Below, in pieces: positions 24,288-31,679 of a stretch of 64,000 nt of DNA. This DNA comes from JACMQW01 sp964536965 (GTDB taxonomy: Bacteria > Bdellovibrionota > UBA1018). Location: NCBI GenBank assembly GCA_964536965.1, contig CAZIAL010000008.1:1-64000 (forward strand). The letters run 5' to 3'. The notes under the pieces were generated by a model, which had not been told where the DNA came from, did not search any database, and saw nothing but the letters and a program-made list of their open reading frames with translations. The translations under genes and the position numbers were made by a program. Position 1 is the stretch's first letter. Each line of letters begins with the position of its first letter.

Positions 24288-24857
24288 CTAAAGCGCGGGA
24301 ATTACTCCGCAAGCGATGCGGTCGCCGGCGTTTCCAGAAGGTTGCGAATGATGATCGTCCGGATTCGCGTGGATGACGAGCGCGGTTCCGCCGGCTTTAC
24401 GGAGCGCATTCGTCCCATGGTCCAGGGTGAGGCGAGGGCTCTTCATCTTCACCTTATAGCTGCCGTCTTTCTTCACCTTAATGTTGTCGAAGTCACCCGC
24501 ATGCGGGCCACGTTTCGCTTTTTTCCCGTGCTCGGTCGCCGCGGGGTTAAAGTGATCGCCGGCCGATGCGAAGGTAGGAGCGACGCACTCGCCCGACTGA
24601 TGGACATGGAATCCATGCTCGCCGGCGGGGAGTCCTTTTCCTTCGAGAGCGATTTCGACCCCTTTGGCGGTTTCGGAAACCATCGCTTTGCCGACTTCTT
24701 CGCCGGCCGCGTTTTTCAGGATCACTTCGAGCGGTGCAGCGGGGGCCGCGAATGAGTTATTCGACAGGAAACTTCCCAGGAGGACGAGAAAGACGAAGTT
24801 CAGCGCGACGCCCAGCATGATCGTTTCCCAAGTCCAAATCTTCCCCTGATTTTCCAT
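24288..24857 (-). CDS. sodC: Membrane-anchored Cu/Zn superoxide dismutase
   Basis: 189 residues from the ATG at 24857, which has GGAG six bases upstream. A 20-residue hydrophobic segment (IMLGVALNFVFLVLLGSFL) near the N-terminus has no clear cleavage site, so it probably anchors the enzyme facing the periplasm. The SodC core is complete: HGFHVHQSGEC (H84, H86 and C91), GDHFNP (H102), EHG (H110), GPHAGD (H119, D122), VIHANPDD (H163) and the second disulfide Cys in DRIACGVI (C183). It removes extracytoplasmic superoxide. The gene is divergent from the tRNA-Val promoter. Confidence 0.92.
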   Translation of the reverse strand: MENQGKIWTWETIMLGVALNFVFLVLLGSFLSNNSFAAPAAPLEVILKNAAGEEVGKAMVSETAKGVEIALEGKGLPAGEHGFHVHQSGECVAPTFASAGDHFNPAATEHGKKAKRGPHAGDFDNIKVKKDGSYKVKMKSPRLTLDHGTNALRKAGGTALVIHANPDDHHSQPSGNAGDRIACGVIPAL

Positions 24858-24958
24858 TGTAGGCTCCATGGCGCCAATAAGTGCACGTTCTTTGCCAAGA
24901 TTAACCGTGGTTAATTGCCCCGGCCGCGCCGCGTTTTCTGATGACGAGGCGTACCTAA

Positions 24959-24987
24959 TTGACAAAGCTTCCCGGGCTGATTACGAA
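24959..24987 (+). promoter_or_regulatory. Sigma-70 type promoter of tRNA-Val
   Basis: A perfect -35 box TTGACA (24959-24964) and a TACGAA -10 box (24982-24987) are spaced by 17 bases. The predicted start point is near 24994, about 23 bases before the tRNA. Confidence 0.6.
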
Positions 24988-25016
24988 CAGAACTCTTCTC
25001 TATCGATAGAGGATGT

Positions 25017-25091
25017 TGGAGCGTAGCTCAGTGGCAGAGCACCGCCTTCACACGGCGGGGGTCGCTGGTTCAACCCCAGTCGCTCCAACCA
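25017..25091 (+). tRNA. tRNA-Val (anticodon CAC)
   Basis: 75-base cloverleaf with encoded CCA. The acceptor stem is TGGAGCG with CGCTCCA. The D arm is GCTC-AGTGGCA-GAGC. The anticodon arm is CCGCC-TTCACAC-GGCGG, placing CAC at positions 34-36. The T arm is GCTGG-TTCAACC-CCAGT. It reads GUG codons. Confidence 0.95.
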
Positions 25092-25186
25092 TTTAAATCT
25101 CGTTCCGATATTCCGACCGAGGAGCCCGAGGGAACCCCCGTCTTCGCCTCGAAAATCTGGTGTGATCACTGAGCGATGACCCGAAC

Positions 25187-25951
25187 TTATTCCTGTGAGG
25201 CCGCCGCTTCCTCGATGACGAGCACCCCGTGCTCCATCGAAACCGAGTTTTTCGGACCGTCCGGATGATCCCGATTCTTTACCAACGTCTTCAATCCTTC
25301 CAGCGAGTTGAACTCGATCTGGTGCAGGGTCGGGGTCGCCTCGATCAGACTCATGCCTTCTGCGATCGATCCATTCGCCGCTTTCAGTCGGCCAATCGTA
25401 TAGCGAAGAAATGACCGCTCTTCCGCCGTTGTCGCCCGGGGAACCATGCTCTCTAACAGAGGAATGGACTGTTCGGGAACCCCGGCGAGTTGCCGAAAGA
25501 GGCTCTTGCGATATGCCTGGTATTCAGTCGAGCTCTGATAGGAGTGGGGGACCAGGGCGCCGGCCGCGTAATCGCAGAATGCGCCCTTCATCGAAACGGG
25601 TTCGGGCGATTCCGCCGAGCAGACGGTGGAGCTCGCCCAGGCGTATGGGTCTTCCGACTTCGTTAAGAGTTCGCGCCAAGAGTAGGTTTCCGGCGCGGGC
25701 GGTGCGGCGGCGGTGGCGACGGCGGCCCCTTTCGCGTGCGATTGGCCTACGTCGGACGTCGTGGTGACGAGACACGGAGACGGCGGCGCAGGAGCGCGCG
25801 CTGCTTCGGGCGCGACGGAAACCTGGACAGGTTCTCGAGCGAGATCCACCTCGCGACGGGACCCAAAGTTCCATCCGATCAGAAAGGACAGGGCCACGCT
25901 CGCGAGGAGCGCGCCCCGGCCAATCGCATGCCTCTGGAATGGCGACTTCAT
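25187..25951 (-). CDS. Inner-membrane anchored protein of unknown function
   Basis: 254 residues with one N-terminal membrane segment (GALLASVALSFLIGWNFG) followed by an Ala/Pro-rich linker (to about 88) and a helical periplasmic domain (about 90-254) with three Cys. The C-terminal domain contains SIPLLESMVPRATTAEE and RSFLRYTIGRLKAANGS, which read like a short TPR/HEAT-type helical fold. No family is recognised. It is upstream of a small secreted protein gene on the same strand. Confidence 0.65.
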   Translation of the reverse strand: MKSPFQRHAIGRGALLASVALSFLIGWNFGSRREVDLAREPVQVSVAPEAARAPAPPSPCLVTTTSDVGQSHAKGAAVATAAAPPAPETYSWRELLTKSEDPYAWASSTVCSAESPEPVSMKGAFCDYAAGALVPHSYQSSTEYQAYRKSLFRQLAGVPEQSIPLLESMVPRATTAEERSFLRYTIGRLKAANGSIAEGMSLIEATPTLHQIEFNSLEGLKTLVKNRDHPDGPKNSVSMEHGVLVIEEAAASQE

Positions 25952-25974
25952 GTGAATCCAGTCCGCGAGGCTTT

Positions 25975-26238
25975 TTAGTTATAATAGGTCGTGAAGTAAC
26001 AGGTGACCATGCCGGAAGACGAAGTATTGCCTACCTTGGCTTGGCGACTCGTGCAGGCGTTGCCTTGATTCGCGGCCCTGCAGTTGTCCGGATCTGCATA
26101 TCCGCCGCCTGACTTGCAGGTCCGAATATGCACGGCGACCGCAATGGCTCCGGCCTCGCCGTCGACTTTGTAAGCGTGCGCCTGCGAGATCAAGGTCATG
26201 GCAAAGAGAGCGAGCGAGAATAATTTAACTTTCTTCAT
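25975..26238 (-). CDS. Very small secreted protein
   Basis: 87 residues with a strong signal peptide (KLFSLALFAMTLISQAHA) and a ribosome site GGGG. The mature 65 residues contain four Cys (RTCKSGG, PDNCRA, GNACTSRQ, VTCYFT) that could make two disulfides, and many Gly, Ala and Asn. No family recognised. Confidence 0.7.
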   Translation of the reverse strand: MKKVKLFSLALFAMTLISQAHAYKVDGEAGAIAVAVHIRTCKSGGGYADPDNCRAANQGNACTSRQAKVGNTSSSGMVTCYFTTYYN

Positions 26239-26473
26239 ACGTACCCCAATTGTTTAAGTTATCCTTACGACCAGTCTAAATGAGCGCTTTCGAATCGAAA
26301 ATGTGTCGCTTTCGCCCCGACCCAGCCAGGATGGAGAGTCTGAAAATCCTTTGTTCTTTTTGCGACTTGCGGTCTTTGATAGCTATGGACCTAGGCCGGT
26401 TAACTCTGTTTCCGTCGAGCCGACACCTTTCGTGCTCGATCCCTCGACTTCGGATCATCCCGAGGAACTCCGC

Positions 26474-26872
26474 TTGAAAATCCTCCTCACTGTATTTCTT
26501 TCCGTCTTTCTTCTCTCCGCCTGTTCGACGCCGAAAAAATCCGGCGCCGACAAACAGTGCGGTGCTTTTTGCCAGGAGCTCGATCGTTGCCTCGGCAACG
26601 ATTACGACACCGACGAGAAAGAGCGGCTCTGCGAGCTTGCCCGCTGCGAGAGCGGATGCCGGGCGCGGGCAAAAGCGCCGGCGGGTTACGTCGGAGCATT
26701 CCAGTTTTCGAAGGGGAGTTGGAAGGCGCTCTGTGCGCCGATCTTCCAGAAGAAAAACATGCCCCACTGTGCGAACATCGCCTCGCGGGAGAATCTCTGC
26801 TGTGCGGCTACCTGTACGGCGGCGGTAATCGCCGATGGGGGAATCGGCCACTGGCCGACCTGCGGGAGATAA
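26474..26872 (+). CDS. Lipoprotein with lysozyme/Rpf-like transglycosylase motif
   Basis: 132 residues from a TTG start at 26474 with GAGGAA eight bases upstream; this start gives an ideal lipoprotein signal (LLTVFLSVFLLSAC, Cys17). The mature protein contains LARCESGCRAR followed ten residues later by GYVGAFQFSKGSW. This matches the lysozyme-like fold of resuscitation-promoting factors and soluble lytic transglycosylases, where the Glu of CESG is catalytic (E59) and G-x-x-G-x-x-Q-F-S-x-x-x-W lines the cleft. Ten or more Cys suggest a disulfide-stabilised domain. I infer peptidoglycan cleavage at the outer membrane. It precedes the HAD gene by 18 bases. Confidence 0.7.
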   Translation: MKILLTVFLSVFLLSACSTPKKSGADKQCGAFCQELDRCLGNDYDTDEKERLCELARCESGCRARAKAPAGYVGAFQFSKGSWKALCAPIFQKKNMPHCANIASRENLCCAATCTAAVIADGGIGHWPTCGR

Positions 26873-26890
26873 CTTTTCATTCCAGCCACG

Positions 26891-27493
26891 ATGTCGAAAC
26901 TGATTCTGCCGCCCGGCCCCTTCGATGCCTTTCTCTTCGACTGCGACGGAACGATCGCGCATTCGATGCCGCTCCATTATGTGGCTTGGTGTCGCGCGAT
27001 GGAAGGGTGGAACTGTCCGTTTACGGAGGATCTTTTCTACGAATGGGCCGGAATCCCGGTCCCGCGAACGGTGGAGATGCTGAACGAACGTTTCGGACTC
27101 GCGATGCCGCCGCACGAAATCTCGCGAAGGCGCGAGGAACTCTATCACGAGGTCCTCGACCAGGTCGGCCCCATTCCTTCGGTCGTCGAAACGATTCACG
27201 AATACCACGCGCGCATCCCATTCGCGGTCGTCTCGGGCAGCCCGCGCGCTTCGATCGTGAAAACTCTGACCACGCTCGGCCTCCTCGACCGCTTCGAGAC
27301 CATCGTCGGAGCGGAAGATTACACCCACGGGAAACCCCATCCCGAACCATTCCTGACGGCCGCGAAACGCCTCGGAGTCGACCCCCAAAAATGCCTCGTT
27401 TTCGAAGACGGCGAGCCGGGAATCGCTAGCGCGAAATCCGCGGGCATGCGGTGGGTAAAAGTCGAGACCGTGCGTTCCGGATCGAAAGTTTAG
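26891..27493 (+). CDS. HAD-superfamily phosphatase (beta-phosphoglucomutase/YqaB-like)
   Basis: 200-residue hydrolase with the four HAD motifs: FLFDCDGTIAHS (I), FAVVSGSPRAS (II), the Lys in YTHGKPHPEPF (III) and LVFEDGEPGIASAKSAG (IV). A helical cap between motifs I and II (about 25-90) puts it in the beta-phosphoglucomutase-type subgroup. Known relatives dephosphorylate sugar phosphates such as fructose-1-phosphate. The substrate here is unknown. It may be co-transcribed with the preceding lipoprotein gene. Confidence 0.88.
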   Translation: MSKLILPPGPFDAFLFDCDGTIAHSMPLHYVAWCRAMEGWNCPFTEDLFYEWAGIPVPRTVEMLNERFGLAMPPHEISRRREELYHEVLDQVGPIPSVVETIHEYHARIPFAVVSGSPRASIVKTLTTLGLLDRFETIVGAEDYTHGKPHPEPFLTAAKRLGVDPQKCLVFEDGEPGIASAKSAGMRWVKVETVRSGSKV

Positions 27494-27608
27494 GCCCTGA
27501 AACGCGCATCGTACGTCATAGGCAGGGGATCGACGACGAACACGTCTGGGTCCAGTAAAGACCAGCGGGACTTGCCGAAAACCGGTTCGCGTCGTTATCC
27601 TCCAGAGT

Positions 27609-28481
27609 ATGAAAATCACCCTCCGCGCGTCTTCGGTTTGGATGCTCATTCCCCTGGTCATGATCTCCGCGTGCGCGATCACGCGATATTATCGCGCTCC
27701 GGATCTCGAGGGGCAGCTGCGCGGGATGCGGACGGTGATCGACGGAAATCTCGCGAAGGTCGATTCGGACTACGAGGAGAAGCGGCGCTTTCTCGAGAGC
27801 GCGAAGCAGGGCGGGGCCGATTTCTCGCAATCACCCTTTCCGAAGCTGGCGGCGCAGTTCGCGTCCATGACCGAGGCAAAGATGCGCAGCCAAAATACCG
27901 CGAAGCGGGCTCGGGAGGACCTCGACGCACTGTCGAAGCATTTGGCGGGCCGAGACCGGGTGACTTCCGAAGATCCCGCCTTCGGGCATATCCAGCGCTT
28001 CGAAAAGTCGTCCGAGAAGCTGAACTCGGAGGTGGCCGCGTCATTCAGCGCCTATGCCGAGAGTTCACGAAGATTTTCCGAACTCGCCCGGGAAAGCCGG
28101 CTGATCCCGGTCGACGTTCCCGCGTTCGATCTTAAGCTGAAGAAAGTGATCGCGGAGATCGATGCCCAGTGCGCGCTGGCCGAGAGGAAAATCCCGGAAG
28201 CCGAGAAGCTCGCGTCCGCCGGAAGTTCGAGTCGGGACGCGGAGCGTGGGCATCTGCTGGGGGAAATGCGGACGGAGGTCGTAAAAATTCGAGGGATTCA
28301 GTCGGACCTCGAGACTTTCCGACGCTCGTTCCTCGCGGCCTCGAAGGGCAAGTCGGCGTATCTGGTTTCTCCCCAGCATCCCGATTATCCACTTTTCGAA
28401 TCCCTCCGGGGGATCCAGGATCGGGCGAACTCCGCGGTGGCGGCATTCAACGCGAAGGCCGATTCTCTCAAAACGCCATAA
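27609..28481 (+). CDS. Coiled-coil lipoprotein
   Basis: 290 residues with a lipoprotein signal (VWMLIPLVMISAC, Cys22). The rest is strongly helical with Lys/Glu/Ala heptads (for example EEKRRFLESAKQGG and EAKMRSQNTAKRARED) and one Cys. Structural relatives are not apparent. It may serve as a periplasmic spacer or as a tether between envelope layers. The downstream neighbour is the PLD-type lipoprotein, 59 bases away. Confidence 0.7.
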   Translation: MKITLRASSVWMLIPLVMISACAITRYYRAPDLEGQLRGMRTVIDGNLAKVDSDYEEKRRFLESAKQGGADFSQSPFPKLAAQFASMTEAKMRSQNTAKRAREDLDALSKHLAGRDRVTSEDPAFGHIQRFEKSSEKLNSEVAASFSAYAESSRRFSELARESRLIPVDVPAFDLKLKKVIAEIDAQCALAERKIPEAEKLASAGSSSRDAERGHLLGEMRTEVVKIRGIQSDLETFRRSFLAASKGKSAYLVSPQHPDYPLFESLRGIQDRANSAVAAFNAKADSLKTP

Positions 28482-28485
28482 ACTC

Positions 28486-28500
28486 ATTCTCAATGAGAAT
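28486..28500. promoter_or_regulatory. Perfect 15-base palindrome upstream of the PLD gene
   Basis: ATTCTCA-A-TGAGAAT is a perfect 7-1-7 inverted repeat located 41-55 bases before the PLD-type ATG and just past the preceding stop codon. It could be an operator for a dimeric regulator. It is AT-rich against the GC-rich surroundings. It has no T-tract, so it is not a terminator. Confidence 0.5.
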
Positions 28501-28540
28501 CTAACTTGTCGCCTTCGACCCACCGCGATACGCCCCCGAC

Positions 28541-29734
28541 ATGAAAATTCCCTTTCGGTCCTTCGTCCAGTTCCTGGTGATCGCCTCGCTTTCGACCGCG
28601 TGTCTGACCGAGTCGTCGACTTCGCCCGTGGTCACCGTCGTGCAGTCGATTCCGGAAGAGACCGCGCTCGCGCAGCAAGATCTGCCCTACGCCCTCGAAA
28701 CTTGGGTTGCGATGATCGATGGCGCGACGAGGTCCATCGACGTCGCGCAGATGTATGTATCGTCGAAACCCGGCGAAGGAATCGAGAAGGTGATGGAAGC
28801 GCTGACTCGAGCCGCGAATCGCGGAGTGAGGATTCGGTTTCTCATTTCCGAAAACATGATCGGCGAAGAACCGGAAACTCTCGCCGCGGTTCGCGCCATT
28901 CCGGGCATCGAAGTCGCCATCATTAACGTGAAACCGCTGACCGGCGGCATTATGCATGCAAAGTACTGGATCGTCGACGAAGCGGAAGCGTTCATCGGCA
29001 GCCAGAATTTCGACTGGCGAGCACTGAGTCAGATCCACGAAACGGGGGTCCTGGTTCGCGACGCCGCATTCGCGAGGAAACTCGGAAGAATCTTTCATTT
29101 CGATTGGGAGATTGCTCGGACGGGCAAGGCGCCGGAAAAAGGGAAGGCCCTGGCCGAGTCGTCGAGCGACGTGGAACTCGTCGCGAGCCCGGAACTTCTG
29201 AATCCGGCCGGAGTCGGGGCCGCGCTCCCGGCCTTGCTCGGACTGATCGCGGGCGCGAAACGCTCCCTCCAGATCCAGCTGCTCGAGTACTCGCCCGCAA
29301 GTTATTCGGCGGGCGGCGACTGGCTTGAAATCGACGATGCGCTTCGGGCGGCCGCCGCACGCGGAGTGAAAGTCCAGCTTCTCGTTTCCCACTGGAATAC
29401 GGCGAAGAGTTCGATCGGAGCCTTAAAACGCCTTACCGCGGTTCCCAACGTCGAAGTGAAAGTCGCCTTCGTGCCCGAGCACTCGACGGGATTCATCCCT
29501 TACGCGCGGGTGATCCACTCGAAGCAGATGATCGTCGACCAGGAAATCTACTGGGTGGGAACCAGTAACTGGTCGCGCGGATACTTTTACGCCACTCGAA
29601 ACGTCGAAGTGATCATGCGTCGGCCCGAGCTGGCCCGGACCGGCGCGCGGATTTTCGACACGGTCTGGAACCAAAGTTACACCGAAGCCGTGGATCCGAA
29701 CCGCGAATATCCGAAGCCTCGAAAGGGCCCCTGA
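28541..29734 (+). CDS. PLD-family lipoprotein, PLD3/PLD4 and vaccinia K4-like
   Basis: 397 residues with a lipoprotein signal (VQFLVIASLSTAC, Cys21), so it is exported and probably outer-membrane bound. Two HKD motifs are intact: IMHAKYWIVD (H139, K141, D146) and VIHSKQMIVD (H326, K328, D333). Each is followed by the hallmark of the PLD3/PLD4 and poxvirus F13/K4 branch, GSQNFDWRALSQIHETGV and GTSNWSRGYF. In animals PLD3 and PLD4 are lysosomal 5' exonucleases, and vaccinia K4 is a DNA nicking-joining enzyme. A nucleic-acid substrate is therefore as likely as a phospholipid. It is convergent with the topoisomerase IB gene, 18 bases apart. Confidence 0.88.
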   Translation: MKIPFRSFVQFLVIASLSTACLTESSTSPVVTVVQSIPEETALAQQDLPYALETWVAMIDGATRSIDVAQMYVSSKPGEGIEKVMEALTRAANRGVRIRFLISENMIGEEPETLAAVRAIPGIEVAIINVKPLTGGIMHAKYWIVDEAEAFIGSQNFDWRALSQIHETGVLVRDAAFARKLGRIFHFDWEIARTGKAPEKGKALAESSSDVELVASPELLNPAGVGAALPALLGLIAGAKRSLQIQLLEYSPASYSAGGDWLEIDDALRAAAARGVKVQLLVSHWNTAKSSIGALKRLTAVPNVEVKVAFVPEHSTGFIPYARVIHSKQMIVDQEIYWVGTSNWSRGYFYATRNVEVIMRRPELARTGARIFDTVWNQSYTEAVDPNREYPKPRKGP

Positions 29735-29752
29735 GTCGCTCGAATCGCGCGG

Positions 29753-30967
29753 CTAGCGCATCAGTTCGAGGACGAAAGCTTCTTCGCGCCGTACGCCGGG
29801 AGGGAGCTTCTGCGTGCCTACGACCTTCAGCAGGCGCTCGAACGCGGCCGGATCGCGGTAAATTTCCAGCACCTTGGGAAAAATATAGTTATCGCGGCAA
29901 GTGGAGGGTTCGTTACGAAGCTGGTCCGCGGCGTTCTGGATCGCCACTCTCAGATTCTCTTCGATCTCGACCGCGCTTCGCGCGGGTCCGAAATCCAGCA
30001 GGCTTTTCGCGGCGGTCGTCGTCGCCTTCCAGGTGCGAAAGTTTTTCGCGGTAAAATTCCCGCCGAAAGTGGCGATCATGTATTTTTTCACGTCCTGGCC
30101 GGTGAGCGTGCGCGGTACTCCCTTGGCATCGACATAGTGGAAAACGGCCGGTCCAGGCGTCCCGAGCCGATTCTGGATCAGCGGCGCGATCTCGGGCAGA
30201 TCGAGGGTGAATTCATGCTCCACGCTTTTTTTTCCGACGAACTTAAATCGGACTTTCGAACCGTTCACGGCCACATGATCGTGGAGAAGAGTCGTCAGCC
30301 CGTAGGTCCCGTTCTCCTCGGCGTACTTGCGCGAGCCCACCCGAATCGAACCGGTTTCGAGAATGCTCGCCACGGCGGCGAGGAGCTTTTCCTTCGTCAC
30401 TCCCTCGGAGTGGAGATCGGCGTGGATCTTAGGTCGTCCCCCGGCGATCGCCGTGCCGAATTCGCGGATTTTCTCGAACTTTAGCTCCTTGCGCGCTTCG
30501 AGCCACGCCGGATGATAGGTGGACTGGATTCTTCCCTTTGTATCGAGCCCGCTGGCCAAGACATGCGCATCGAAATTCGCGGAGTACCATACGTCCGAGA
30601 ACTCGCCCGGAACTCCGAGAGAGTTCAGATACGTCAGGGTATCCGCGTCCGAGATAGGGTCGCCGTTCGGTCGAAAGTACTGGAGGTCGTAGACGACGAC
30701 TTCCTTTGCGACTTTTTCACCGCGCGCACCCCCCTTTTTCTGAACTTGTTTTTCGACGATGCGGGGAGTGGCGACGCGGCGAATTCCCCCTTCGCGTTTC
30801 ACCACATATTCGAGGCCGAGCGATTCCGCGAGCTCGCGCCGAGTCGCTTCGTTGTCGAGCGACGACTGGCAAGCCGGCACCATCTTCGGCGCCGCGAACG
30901 CCGGGAGGCTCCCGAGCGAAAGGAGGAGGGCGAGACGGTAGGGGCGAAAAAGAGAGTCGATACGCAC
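29753..30967 (-). CDS. Topoisomerase IB family protein with an N-terminal export signal
   Basis: 404 residues from a GTG at 30967; an in-frame TAG three codons earlier fixes this as the furthest possible start. The N-terminus (FRPYRLALLLSLGSLPAFA, then AP) is a typical Sec signal peptide. From about 100 the sequence follows bacterial/poxvirus topoisomerase IB: SIRVGSRKYAEENGTYGLTT, FVGKKSVEH, FTAKNFRTW and CRDNYIFP. The candidate catalytic residues R209, K246, R311, N352 and Y361 are spaced 37, 65, 41 and 9 apart. As I recall, this is the spacing of R137, K174, R239, N280 and Y289 in the Deinococcus radiodurans enzyme. The protein should relax supercoils by 3'-phosphotyrosine nicking, but outside the cytoplasm. 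Starting at the ATG of codon 29 would remove the signal, but no ribosome site precedes it. Confidence 0.88.
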   Translation of the reverse strand: MRIDSLFRPYRLALLLSLGSLPAFAAPKMVPACQSSLDNEATRRELAESLGLEYVVKREGGIRRVATPRIVEKQVQKKGGARGEKVAKEVVVYDLQYFRPNGDPISDADTLTYLNSLGVPGEFSDVWYSANFDAHVLASGLDTKGRIQSTYHPAWLEARKELKFEKIREFGTAIAGGRPKIHADLHSEGVTKEKLLAAVASILETGSIRVGSRKYAEENGTYGLTTLLHDHVAVNGSKVRFKFVGKKSVEHEFTLDLPEIAPLIQNRLGTPGPAVFHYVDAKGVPRTLTGQDVKKYMIATFGGNFTAKNFRTWKATTTAAKSLLDFGPARSAVEIEENLRVAIQNAADQLRNEPSTCRDNYIFPKVLEIYRDPAAFERLLKVVGTQKLPPGVRREEAFVLELMR

Positions 30968-31123
30968 CTTTATCTATCGGAAGGGCGAGCCTGCGCTTTG
31001 AGTTCGATTTGTATCCCCCTGGAATCCTTTAAGTTTTTCAATCCAAGAGTTATCTAAAAAATAGAACGTAAATCGGGTTTAAATGCATTTCCGATCTAAG
31101 GAGATGACGCGTATAGAGGTTTC

Positions 31124-31597
31124 ATGAAAAACGCATTCGTCCTCTCTTCTCTCCTTACGGTTCTGGCTTCCGCGTCGGCGATGGCCGACGGCTTCATCTG
31201 TGAAACTCCAGACGGAACCCTCAGCGTGAAAGTTTTCAATCAGACCGAGCCGCGGCTCGGGACGCGCAATGCGGCGATCCTCATTCTCGCGGATCTGACG
31301 GTCGCCGAAGATCGCCAGACGATCGCGACTTTTCCGTCCGATAACGACGTTCTCGAAAATTCGACGGCGACCTATATTGCCAATGTCGATCTTCGTTACA
31401 CGGAGAGCGGTCGCGGCGGCGAAAATATTCTCGGCACGAAGCTCGGGAAAGTCGACGATATCATCCTCGACGTGAATTTCGACTACGGTCGTCCTTTGCG
31501 CAAAGGCGAAGAGACGGATGCGAAACTCATCCTGATCAAACGCGATGGAATGAAGATCCGCGCCGATTTAGTTTGCAGCCGGTATCTGAAGAACTAG
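31124..31597 (+). CDS. Small exported beta-rich protein
   Basis: 157 residues with signal peptide (MKNAFVLSSLLTVLASASAMA) and two Cys that may pair (FICETPDG near the mature N-terminus and DLVCSRYLKN at the C-terminus). The mature part alternates hydrophobic and polar residues, suggesting a beta sandwich (AAILILADLTVAED, KLILIKRDGMKIRADLV). AGAGG lies close upstream of the ATG. It is monocistronic with a strong terminator. No family assigned. Confidence 0.7.
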   Translation: MKNAFVLSSLLTVLASASAMADGFICETPDGTLSVKVFNQTEPRLGTRNAAILILADLTVAEDRQTIATFPSDNDVLENSTATYIANVDLRYTESGRGGENILGTKLGKVDDIILDVNFDYGRPLRKGEETDAKLILIKRDGMKIRADLVCSRYLKN

Positions 31598-31622
31598 GGG
31601 TTCATCGGTTCCGCTCACTGTA

Positions 31623-31657
31623 AAGGCCGACGCATAGGGTGCGTCGGCCTTTCTTTT
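31623..31657 (+). terminator. Strong Rho-independent terminator
   Basis: A perfect 12-bp stem (AAGGCCGACGCA at 31623-31634 with 31640-31651, loop TAGGG) is followed by TTTCTTTT. It ends the 31124-31597 transcript and insulates the MATE gene. Confidence 0.9.
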
Positions 31658-31679
31658 ATGGTATACGGGTCCGATTCCC

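Noticed and set aside
28486..28500. Reading the palindrome as a Fur box
   Set aside because: The half-site order (ATTCTCA then TGAGAAT) is the reverse of the 7-1-7 Fur consensus, so I keep it only as an unassigned palindrome.
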